Shown in pieces: positions 41,349-48,673 of a DNA stretch of 48,673 nt (positions are counted from its first letter, which is position 1; every line of letters begins with the position of its first letter). Origin of the DNA: an uncultured Prevotella sp. (GTDB lineage: Bacteria > Bacteroidota > Bacteroidia > Bacteroidales > Bacteroidaceae); contig CALUGX010000005.1 in assembly GCA_944320285.1 (NCBI GenBank), positions 1 through 48,673 of the forward strand, in the 5' to 3' direction. Under the pieces are notes generated by a model. The model was not told the DNA's origin. It did not search any database and was given only the letters and a program-made list of their open reading frames with translations. A program made the translations under genes and the position numbers.

Positions 41349-42378
41349 CAACATTATCGACCGTATGAAGCTCCCTTTCCGCAAGGAAAAGGAGCTTTAT
41401 TCGTCTCTGTACGCAATACTCGGATTTTACCCCCACGACATCAACATCTACAAACAGGCGTTGATGCACCGCAGCGTCTACAAGCGCAACGCCAAGGGCC
41501 GACTTGTCAACAACGAGCGGCTTGAATTTCTCGGCGACGCCATCCTCGACGCCATCGTGGGCGACATAGTGTTCCGCCACTTCGAGGGCAAGCGCGAGGG
41601 CTTCCTCACCAGCACGCGCAGCAAGATTGTGCAGCGCGACACGCTCAACCGCTTGGCCAACGAGATAGGCGTCAGCCGCCTCATCGTGTCACACGGACAT
41701 ACGTCATCCCACAACAGTTACATGGAGGGAAACGCTTTCGAGGCCCTCATGGGCGCCATCTACCTTGACCGTGGCTACGCCGCCTGTATGCGTTTCATGC
41801 AGCGGCGCATACTGTCGCAGATAATCAACCTGGACAAGGTGGCTTACAAAGAGGTGAACTTCAAGAGCAAACTCTTGGAATGGTGCCAGAAGAACAAGGT
41901 GGATGTGAAATTCGAGTTGGTAAGTCAGAGGCGAGACGAGAACAACAGCCCGGTGTTCGTCTACAAGGTGATAATCGAAGGATTGGACGGCGGCACGGGC
42001 GAAGGCTACACCAAGAAGGAAAGCCAGCAGACCGCAAGCAAAACCGCCCTGCAAAGCCTGCGGCGCAAACCGCAGTTCATTGACGCCGTGTTCGCCGCCA
42101 AGACAGAGCGCACGAAGATGGAGGAAGAACCGGTGCTGACGGTGCCGGACATCGACGCCAAGGAAGAGTTCATCGTGACACAAAACACCGGTACGCAAAC
42201 CGGCAACACCACGGCAGACGCCGACAGAAACGCCGCCGACGACAATAAACAGCCCCGGAAAGCGCAGAAGAAAGGCGAGACCGACGAGTTCGACCTGTCA
42301 GACATTAAGGCCTTCGACCGCCCCATGTCGAAGGAAGACATCATAGCGGCCGCCGAAGCGGCGGCGTTTGCAGAGTAA
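41338..42378 (+). CDS. rnc: Ribonuclease III with long C-terminal tail
   Basis: A 346-residue dsRNA endonuclease. The RNase III domain has the signature NNERLEFLGDAILDAIVGDI and a second acidic site EALMGAIYLDRGY. A dsRNA-binding domain follows (FKSKLLEWCQKNKV...YTKKESQQTASKTALQSL, about 170-245). Then a Lys/Asp/Glu-rich tail of about 90 residues ends EDIIAAAEAAAFAE, longer than in classic RNase III (about 226-250 residues). Start 41338 (MKINNIIDRMKLPF) overlaps fabF by 11 bp; 41365 (MKLPFRKEKEL) is an alternative. Confidence 0.94.
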   Translation: MKINNIIDRMKLPFRKEKELYSSLYAILGFYPHDINIYKQALMHRSVYKRNAKGRLVNNERLEFLGDAILDAIVGDIVFRHFEGKREGFLTSTRSKIVQRDTLNRLANEIGVSRLIVSHGHTSSHNSYMEGNAFEALMGAIYLDRGYAACMRFMQRRILSQIINLDKVAYKEVNFKSKLLEWCQKNKVDVKFELVSQRRDENNSPVFVYKVIIEGLDGGTGEGYTKKESQQTASKTALQSLRRKPQFIDAVFAAKTERTKMEEEPVLTVPDIDAKEEFIVTQNTGTQTGNTTADADRNAADDNKQPRKAQKKGETDEFDLSDIKAFDRPMSKEDIIAAAEAAAFAE

Positions 42379-42424
42379 ACACCTACCCTACAACCATCCA
42401 ACACTCAACCCTACCCAAAGGACA

Positions 42425-42463
42425 ACCCGCCCCTACCCTCCCGAAGAGAGGGAGCCTGATGTG
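42425..42463. repeat. Family B repeat after rnc
   Basis: ACCCGCCCCTACCCTCCCGA, then AGAGAGGGAGCCTGATGTGC. A single copy with two changes from the core. The spacer 42379-42737 holds this copy and the hairpin at 42604; no gene. Confidence 0.8.
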
Positions 42464-42603
42464 CTTTTGCGGGATGAAGCTATTTGCCTCACCAGTCTTA
42501 TCATGTCTGTCCGGCCTGCCGGTGGATATTACTAATGTGGCAAATAGGGTTCATACTACAAACATTTTTTTGCCTTTGGCAATCGGCTGACTGTCAACAA
42601 GTT

Positions 42604-42647
42604 GCCAAAAGGCCGTCTTTTAGCTTCTAAAAAGACGGCCTTTTGGC
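42604..42647. terminator. 18-bp perfect inverted repeat, likely bidirectional terminator
   Basis: GCCAAAAGGCCGTCTTTT (42604-42621) and its exact inverse (42630-42647) with an 8-nt loop lie between the convergent rnc and HAD genes. T/A stretches on both sides of the loop allow termination in either direction. The outer GCCAAAAGG links it to family A. Confidence 0.7.
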
Positions 42648-42737
42648 GTATAATATGCGTCCTTTCGGAATACAAAAGGGCATCTGTCAACGCCCACCCC
42701 TCCGGTAATGGCAGGTGTTATATGCTACGCGCCGTCA

Positions 42738-43388
42738 TCAGACAATCCCTTCCAGTCCGCTGAAACTGTCGATTATCCAGTCGGCGCGTGCCTCGGCAAG
42801 GCTCTCTCGGCTGCCGTTACCGTAAGTCACGCCCACGGCCTTGACGCCGGCGGCGTGGGCCATGCGTATGTCAAACATCGTGTCGCCCACCACAACGGCT
42901 TCTTCAGGCCGCAGGTTGTATTCAGCGAGCGTTTTCTCCACCATGTCCGGCGCGGGCTTGGCGTGCTCCACGTCGCTCACGCTGAGGATGTAGGGGATAT
43001 AAGGCTCAAGCCCCATCTCGTCAACAAACGCCTTGAGCGAGCCGCGCAGACGGCTGCTGGCTATGGTAACGAGCAAGCCGGCCGCGTGCATACGGCATAT
43101 CATGTCCTTCACGCCGGGGAACATCGGCACGGCTCCGGGCACGTTGTTCTCGAAGAACAGCCGGCGGTAGACCTCGGCGCAGCGGTCGCCCGTGGCGTCG
43201 TCCATCGGTATCAGGTCGGTAAAAGTCTGCTTCAGGGGCAGCCCTATCATTGCCGCACACTCGTCGTCGGTGCGGCTTGGCAGCGCAAGTTCCGCTATCG
43301 TTTGCCGCATTGTGCGCACAATCAGCGAGCGCGTGTCGGCTATAGTGCCGTCAAAGTCAAGAATGACGGCCTTGAAATTCGTTTCCAT
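42738..43388 (-). CDS. HAD family hydrolase, phosphoglycolate-phosphatase-like
   Basis: A 216-residue phosphatase. Motif I VILDFDGTIADTRS (Asp nucleophile), motif II TIASSR, the Lys of motif III in HAKPAPD, and motif IV VVVGDTMFDIRMAHAAG. The cap (residues about 18-80) is the C1 alpha-helical type of PGP/beta-phosphoglucomutase-like enzymes. Substrate unknown. Single gene, minus strand, convergent with rnc. Confidence 0.9.
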   Translation of the reverse strand: METNFKAVILDFDGTIADTRSLIVRTMRQTIAELALPSRTDDECAAMIGLPLKQTFTDLIPMDDATGDRCAEVYRRLFFENNVPGAVPMFPGVKDMICRMHAAGLLVTIASSRLRGSLKAFVDEMGLEPYIPYILSVSDVEHAKPAPDMVEKTLAEYNLRPEEAVVVGDTMFDIRMAHAAGVKAVGVTYGNGSRESLAEARADWIIDSFSGLEGIV

Positions 43389-43425
43389 AACATTTTATTT
43401 TACAAGTAATTAAGGATATTTTCTT

Positions 43426-43495
43426 TAGGAGTTAACTCCTTAACTACTAAAAATTTCTCCTTAACTACTAAATCTTCATCAACTACTTTAACTAC
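43426..43495. repeat. Family D repeat between HAD and C1 peptidase genes
   Basis: Repeats of GAGTTAACTCCTTAACTACTAA, ending in TTAACTACTTAAAAACTC directly at the stop codon of the C1 peptidase gene. No coding region. Whether it works as a terminator is not clear. Confidence 0.65.
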
Positions 43496-44509
43496 TTAAA
43501 AACTCTTCATCACCACGGCCACGGTGTTCATTCTGAAATAATCGAGCGACATGAACATCAGTCCGCCGTAAGGATTGTCCGTGCCCCACGAGTTTTTGCA
43601 GACGAAGTAGCGGCGTCCGCGGCTGTCGCGGGCCAGCCCCACGAGCGTCATTGCATGGTCGTCGGTGACTTCAAGGCGTTCAAAGGCGCGCTGACGCATG
43701 GCCTGCGTCACGGCGGCGTCGCCGCCTTCGAGGTGAGCCACGCCCCGCTCGAACGAGAAGCCGGCGTTGCTCGTGTCGCCTTCCCAGCAGACGTTAAGCC
43801 CCGCGCGCAACGCCCTCTCCACGCGGGCCGCCAGCGTATCGACAGGCACATTCACGAACTTGCGCCCCGCGTGGTTGGCGGGTATGCCGAGAGGCACGGC
43901 TCCGCCCATAGGCTCATGGGTGAAACTGGTCATCGCCACGTATTCAGACGGGTCGCAAAGGCTTGCCGCAAGCTCGCGCGGAGTATATTCAGCACCGTAA
44001 AGCCAGACGTGCGGCGGCACGGGATTGACGGCAGTGTCGAGCACGTAAGCCATCCTGTCGCGCAGACGACTTATGCCCACGCGCATGGCCGCGCCCTGCT
44101 TCGCCATTGCCGTCAGCTTGCGGCAGAGCACGTTGAAATTACAGTCGGAACGGTAAGCGTCGTATGGCATCACGCCGTAGTCGCACAGGGCGGCCAGCGC
44201 GTCGGCAGCCGTGCCGTCGGCGGTGACGGCCTCGCGCCCCGCTGACAGATAGCTGCGCTCCGTCCTGGCGGCAACAACGCTGCGTGCCACGTAGACAGCC
44301 GAGAGGTTAACCGAGTCGCCCTCGGCCAGGCGGTCGCCCTCTACGGTGGCCAGCATAGCATAAATCCAGCACAGCGGACCGCGCCCCTGGTCTTTCACGG
44401 GCGTCATCCTGTTCATCTTTTCTATCGTGAACACCTCGTCGGCGGGACGCTCGTTTGCACACGAGCATACCAGGACGAGGGCCGCAAACATAACAACGAT
44501 TGCCTTCAT
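43496..44509 (-). CDS. Papain-like (C1) cysteine peptidase, lipoprotein
   Basis: A 337-residue secreted peptidase. MKAIVVMFAALVLVCSCANE is a lipoprotein signal (Cys15 or Cys17). PVKDQGRGPLCWIYAMLATVEGD holds the catalytic Cys (about 47) in the C1 motif, DDHAMTLVGLARDSRG the catalytic His and YFVCKNSWGTDNPYGG the Asn. Large insertions between Cys and His place it near the C1B aminopeptidase C/bleomycin hydrolase branch. Start 44509; the long upstream part of the frame (to 44782) is repeat-derived. Likely periplasmic or surface peptidase. Confidence 0.87.
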   Translation of the reverse strand: MKAIVVMFAALVLVCSCANERPADEVFTIEKMNRMTPVKDQGRGPLCWIYAMLATVEGDRLAEGDSVNLSAVYVARSVVAARTERSYLSAGREAVTADGTAADALAALCDYGVMPYDAYRSDCNFNVLCRKLTAMAKQGAAMRVGISRLRDRMAYVLDTAVNPVPPHVWLYGAEYTPRELAASLCDPSEYVAMTSFTHEPMGGAVPLGIPANHAGRKFVNVPVDTLAARVERALRAGLNVCWEGDTSNAGFSFERGVAHLEGGDAAVTQAMRQRAFERLEVTDDHAMTLVGLARDSRGRRYFVCKNSWGTDNPYGGLMFMSLDYFRMNTVAVVMKSF

Positions 44510-44616
44510 GACGGCAAAATTAATCAAAATCGTGGAATGCAGAAAGGGCTTTGTGATAAAATACGCATGACTGCAACACGCCGCCAACCGGAGCCATTGC
44601 CGGCAGCACGCAATCA

Positions 44617-44700
44617 CCTGACAATCAACCACTTGGCAATCGGGCACCTTTTGCATCGCGAAAGGTGCCCGATTAAAGGGCAAAAGGCGGCCTTTTGGAA
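44617..44700. repeat. Family A repeats with two perfect inverted repeats
   Basis: ATCGGGCACCTTT (44639-44651) and its exact inverse (44661-44673), 9-nt loop; then CAAAAGG-CGG-CCTTTTG (44681-44697). Preceded by CTGACAATCAACCACTTGGC, a variant of the sequence at 29410 and 31785. The spacer 44510-44836 has no other recognisable content except the repeats at 44775. Confidence 0.8.
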
Positions 44701-44774
44701 AATGATATGGAACAATGGGAGAACCGGGAGAGCTTGGAATACCGGGATAACTACCCGAAATGCAACCGGCAAGG

Positions 44775-44820
44775 CATATCAAGCTCCCTCCCGTCGGAAA
44801 GGCCGGGACGGGTATCAGGT
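44775..44820. repeat. Degenerate family B repeat
   Basis: ATATCAAGCTCCCTCCCGTC, then GGAAAGGCCGGGACGGGTATCAGG. The left half keeps the core; the right half has diverged. It lies just after the NUDIX stop codon. Confidence 0.6.
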
Positions 44821-44836
44821 GGTATTCGGGCGTCTG

Positions 44837-45391
44837 TCAGCCGCCAATGCGCTTTTCGTAAAAATACTTCCACATCGGGGCAGCCATCAGGCTCTGCCTG
44901 ATTTTACCGCCGGTAAGCAGGGCGAAGGCCTCGTCCTCGGTGAGCAGATGCACCTCGATGTCCTCAGTGCGGTCGAGATGCTGGCTGCCGACCTTCTCCA
45001 CGCCTGTGGCGAGGAAGCAATGCGTCACATTGTTCATCGTGCTCGTGTTGGCCGAGACGGTCATCAGTTCGTGCCACTCGCCGCCCGCATAGCCGGTCTC
45101 CTCCATCAGTTCGCGCCGCGCCGAAGCCTCAGGCTCCTCGCCGTCCTCACACACCCCGGCCACAATCTCCATGCACGTCTCGCCGAGGCCGTGGCGGTAT
45201 TGGCGCACGAATACATACTCGCCCGCCGCAGTCACGGCCAAAATGTTCACCCACGTGGGATATTCAAGCACGTAATATTCATCGTTTACGACGCCCGTGG
45301 GCAGTTCCACGGTGTCCCTGCGCGCCGTCAGCCACGGGCGGCGGATGAGGTATTCGCTTTTCAGCGTCCTCCATTTCATGTCGCGTTGCAT
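44837..45391 (-). CDS. NUDIX hydrolase, ADP-ribose pyrophosphatase-like
   Basis: A 184-residue enzyme. The Nudix box GVCEDGEEPEASARRELMEE fits GX5EX7REUXEEXGU, here ending ETGY. It has the N-terminal strand domain and WVNILAVTAAGEYVFVRQYRHG region of the ADP-ribose/sugar-nucleotide pyrophosphatase branch. It probably hydrolyses ADP-ribose or related dinucleotides. Start 45391 (MQRDMKWRTLKSEY), or 45379. Monocistronic or with the C1 peptidase gene 327 bp downstream. Confidence 0.9.
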   Translation of the reverse strand: MQRDMKWRTLKSEYLIRRPWLTARRDTVELPTGVVNDEYYVLEYPTWVNILAVTAAGEYVFVRQYRHGLGETCMEIVAGVCEDGEEPEASARRELMEETGYAGGEWHELMTVSANTSTMNNVTHCFLATGVEKVGSQHLDRTEDIEVHLLTEDEAFALLTGGKIRQSLMAAPMWKYFYEKRIGG

Positions 45392-45543
45392 AATTTCTTA
45401 GGATTTAAAATATTACATTCAACGAATTTTCAACAAAAACACACTCCTATCAGGAGTTAAAACAATAAAAGACGTATTCCGCTTCGCCCAAGGAAACCAC
45501 GCCCCTGACAGTTCGCCTTGCCGCCCTTTATATTGCAAAAACA

Positions 45544-45580
45544 TACCAAGCCCCTCCCTTAGGGAGGGATGGAGGGGGGA
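45544..45580. repeat. Family B repeat before the NUDIX gene
   Basis: TACCAAGCCCCTCCCTTAGG, then GAGGGATGGAGGGGGGA, 8 bp beyond the stop codon of the pseudouridine synthase gene. Confidence 0.75.
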
Positions 45581-45588
45581 TCCTTGTT

Positions 45589-47211
45589 TCAGAATTCCGC
45601 CTTGCGCTCGAATTTCATCTCCTTTCCCGTCACCGGATGCACGAACGTCAAGGCCTCGGCGTGCAGGCAGAGGCGGCCTCCACCGTGACCGTAGAGGCGG
45701 TCGCCGAGGATGGGCGTGCCCAGTCCGCCGGCGTGGGCGCAGTGAAGGCGCAGCTGGTGGGTGCGCCCCGTGCGGGGGAAGAGGGCTGCACGAGCGCGGC
45801 CATGCGCCGTTTCGAGTATCAGATATTCGGTGACGGCCTCCTTGCCGTTGACGAAGTCAACCTTCTGGTAGGGCCTGTCGAGCGGATCAGGACGCAGGGG
45901 GAGGGATATTTCGCCGTGTACGGGGCAGTCGGGCACGCCGTCCAGGAGGGCGACATACCGCTTCCTCACCTCCCGGTTAAGGAATTGTGCCTGGAGCTTC
46001 TTGTACGTTTCCGCATCGAAAGCCACTATTATAAGCCCCGAAGTGTCCATGTCCAGACGGTGGACGGGCGTCAGCTGCGGCTTGTCGGGATGCCTCCGGC
46101 GCATATCCTCGAGCACCGATGTGCCTCCGTCGCGCCCCGGCACGGTCTTCATCCCAGCCGGCTTGTTGACCACGGCAAGCCACCCGTCCTCGTAGACCAC
46201 CTCAAGCGGCTGCGTCACGGCGGCCTCGTAGCTGCCCCTCGCCACCTCCAGGCCCTGCAACATATACGTAAGTATGGGCAGGCACTTGCCCCTACAGGCG
46301 GGATAATAGTGCAGGTGGTGGCGCACTTCGCCTTCAGGCGACCGCCCCCACCAGAACTCCGCCATGCAGACGGGGCGCAAGCCATTAGCGTAAGCGTACT
46401 GAAGCAGCTTGGGCGCGCAGCAGTCTCCCGCGCCCGACGGCGGCACGCGCTGCGGCGTCTCGGCGAATATGGCAACGAGGCTTCGGCTCTCGCTGCGGGC
46501 ATTGAGCATCGAGTATTGCGAGAAGAGCCAGCGTTGCAGCGCGTCGGACATCTGCCTGCGCCGCGCCTTCAGCTCCGCAATCTCGGCGTCGAGGGCGCCG
46601 GCGTCGCGCCCTGCGGCCTCAAGCCTCGCCCTGCCCCGCTGCCTTATGCGGCGCAGTTCGGCCTTCTGGTGCTGGCTCTCGCGTATCATCGCCGCCTCCT
46701 CTTCTGCCGTCAAAGGCTGCGGCGAGCGCCGCCTGGCGTCGCGCGCGGCCTTCGCTTCGGCCATGATGCGGCGGTAAGCGTCCTCCTCCCCGGCCACAGC
46801 GCGGAGGCAAGCGTCCCTCTCGGCGGCGGCCTCCCGGTAGCGTTCGGAGCCAAGCAGACTGGCTATGCGGCGGTTAATGTCGGTAATCTCGGCCTCGTGG
46901 GTCTTGAAATAGCCGTCAGGGTGTGTGGCGTCGTAGACCGGCGGAACGAAGAACGCATGGTCGTTAGTGCCGTAAAGCAGGCCGGAAAACGCCGCGAGAT
47001 AGCCCAACCGCCCGTCGTCCGTCCCGACAACGAGCACGCCGAACATCTTGCCACGGTCGGCATCGGCACGCAGGCGGTCGTCATTTGCGATGTACTCCTG
47101 CACCTCCTTTGCCGCCAAGAGGCACAAGGGGTGAGGCTCGTAGCAAAATGGGTCGTTGAATTTTGCCGGCCTCGGAAGGTCTGTTTGTAAAGGATGGAAG
47201 AACGGGGGCAT
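45589..47211 (-). CDS. RluA-family pseudouridine synthase with N-terminal extension
   Basis: A 540-residue protein. The C-terminal half (about 315-540) is the RluA catalytic domain: LEVVYEDGWLAVVNKPAGM, PQLTPVHRLDMDTSGLIIVA (catalytic Asp), RTGRTHQLRLHCAHAGGLGTPILGDRLYG. It isomerises uridine to pseudouridine in rRNA or tRNA; the site is unknown. The N-terminal about 310 residues hold a domain with FGVLVVGTDDGRLGYLAAFSG and a long Arg/Glu-rich coiled-coil segment (about 120-230), then a region with several Cys (GDCCAPKLLQYAY, ACRGKCLP). Such an extended RluA form is familiar from Bacteroidetes, but the role of the extension is not known. Confidence 0.9.
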   Translation of the reverse strand: MPPFFHPLQTDLPRPAKFNDPFCYEPHPLCLLAAKEVQEYIANDDRLRADADRGKMFGVLVVGTDDGRLGYLAAFSGLLYGTNDHAFFVPPVYDATHPDGYFKTHEAEITDINRRIASLLGSERYREAAAERDACLRAVAGEEDAYRRIMAEAKAARDARRRSPQPLTAEEEAAMIRESQHQKAELRRIRQRGRARLEAAGRDAGALDAEIAELKARRRQMSDALQRWLFSQYSMLNARSESRSLVAIFAETPQRVPPSGAGDCCAPKLLQYAYANGLRPVCMAEFWWGRSPEGEVRHHLHYYPACRGKCLPILTYMLQGLEVARGSYEAAVTQPLEVVYEDGWLAVVNKPAGMKTVPGRDGGTSVLEDMRRRHPDKPQLTPVHRLDMDTSGLIIVAFDAETYKKLQAQFLNREVRKRYVALLDGVPDCPVHGEISLPLRPDPLDRPYQKVDFVNGKEAVTEYLILETAHGRARAALFPRTGRTHQLRLHCAHAGGLGTPILGDRLYGHGGGRLCLHAEALTFVHPVTGKEMKFERKAEF

Positions 47212-47220
47212 TGTTTTTTC

Positions 47221-47400
47221 AGTAGTTAAAGGAGTTAAAGGAGTTACCGCTCCCTGCGGTCGCTAAGGAGTTAAAGACATTTGCTTTGTCAATTTTATGA
47301 CTATCATCAGTAGTTAAAGGATTTATGAAAAGCATTTTACGGAGTTAAGGAGTTATGAAGTTAAGGAGTTAAGACGTATGCTCTTCTCCTTAGAAAGTTA
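47221..47400. repeat. Family D repeats upstream of the pseudouridine synthase gene
   Basis: A full block AGTAGTTAAAGGAGTTAAAG, then ACCGCTCCCTGCGGTCGCTA and AGGAGTTAAAGACATTTGC at 47221-47283, then shorter GGAGTTAAGGAGTTATGAAG units to 47377. No gene in the spacer 47212-47581. Confidence 0.75.
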
Positions 47401-47480
47401 AAGACAAAAAGTTTCGCCCAACAAATAAACGGAACGCGGAAAGTGAGAAGCCCAATGGCGTCAGGGCTTTTTCACCATTC

Positions 47481-47521
47481 CATCCCTTCACCTCCCCAAT
47501 GGGGAGGACGGGTGGGGCTCC
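47481..47521. repeat. Variant family B repeat
   Basis: CATCCCTTCACCTCCCCAAT, then GGGGAGGACGGGTGGGGCTC. The hairpin core is CCTCCCC-AAT/GGGGAGG rather than the usual TTCG form. Confidence 0.6.
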
Positions 47522-47527
47522 ATTAAC

Positions 47528-47558
47528 GAAAGAAAGGCCGTGCGTGGCACGGCCTTTC
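47528..47558 (-). terminator. Enolase terminator
   Basis: GAAAGGCCGTGC (47532-47543) is exactly inverted at 47547-47558 with a 3-nt loop. On the minus strand it runs into CTTTCTTTCG. It lies 23 bp beyond the enolase stop. Confidence 0.8.
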
Positions 47559-47581
47559 CCTGTCTTTGTTATGTTGAAAGA

Positions 47582-48673
<1,092 letters not shown>

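Noticed and set aside
43496-44782. Longer 428-residue version of the C1 peptidase
   Set aside because: The extra 91 residues come from family A/B repeat sequence, and a lipoprotein signal starts at 44509.
45637-47190. 517-residue plus-strand frame opposite the RluA-type gene
   Set aside because: No domain, no start signals; the minus strand carries HRLDMDTSG and other RluA motifs.

Overview
The window looks like a chromosomal segment from a Bacteroidales bacterium, most likely of the Prevotella group. The evidence is a fused SecDF, TTTG-N19-TAnnTTTG promoters, secreted proteins with type IX secretion (T9SS) tails, a subclass A2 class A beta-lactamase, and families such as DUF3108, DUF4254 and membrane TPR-HTH regulators. 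Most of the segment is visibly GC-rich, but 0.18-7.0 kb is AT-rich.

Layout. 1-177 is the end of rseP. 0.3-6.9 kb is an AT-rich island: a membrane-anchored TPR/HTH regulator, a small exported protein and three T9SS-tailed proteins. Two of those three have a metzincin-like fold signature whose zinc-binding and catalytic residues are replaced. 7.2-13.0 kb holds secDF, an endonuclease/exonuclease/phosphatase-fold membrane protein, a rhomboid protease and HU. 13.4-21.0 kb is a minus-strand run: a conserved hypothetical, miaB, a class A beta-lactamase, a DUF3108 protein, an Ig-like lipoprotein and a GH3-family protein. 21.2-23.9 kb is a two-component pair (TPR histidine kinase and LuxR-type regulator), followed by a surface lipoprotein gene. 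25.3-36.1 kb is an envelope-polysaccharide region: flippase, phosphoethanolamine-transferase-like enzyme, two acyltransferases, a UbiA-type prenyl-phosphate transferase, a HAD-IB phosphatase, a membrane GT-C-like protein and a GT2 glycosyltransferase. 36.4-38.3 kb is DUF4254-GT9-rubredoxin (minus), then pdxB and acpP-fabF-rnc (plus). 42.7-48.7 kb holds a HAD phosphatase, a papain-like lipoprotein peptidase, a NUDIX hydrolase, an RluA-type pseudouridine synthase and the C-terminal part of enolase, all minus.

The gene spacers carry several families of short repeats. Family A has an AAAAGGGCAC core, family B a CCCTCCCTTCGGGAGGG core, family C is built from AATTCATAATTC, and family D from GTTAAGGAGTTA. 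Family B also lies inside genes: a 111-bp inverted pair sits in frame in miaB, adding 37 residues, and another copy supplies the last codons and stop of the beta-lactamase gene. A 258-bp MITE-like element with 25-bp terminal inverted repeats and an apparent 6-8 bp target duplication lies at 27.0-27.25 kb.

The strongest candidates for new biology are the regulated set of T9SS-secreted pseudo-metzincins, the coding-sequence-tolerant palindromic repeat family, and a possible polyprenyl-phosphate-pentose pathway (UbiA, HAD-IB, GT-C). All functional statements rest on reading motifs by eye; no searches were run.
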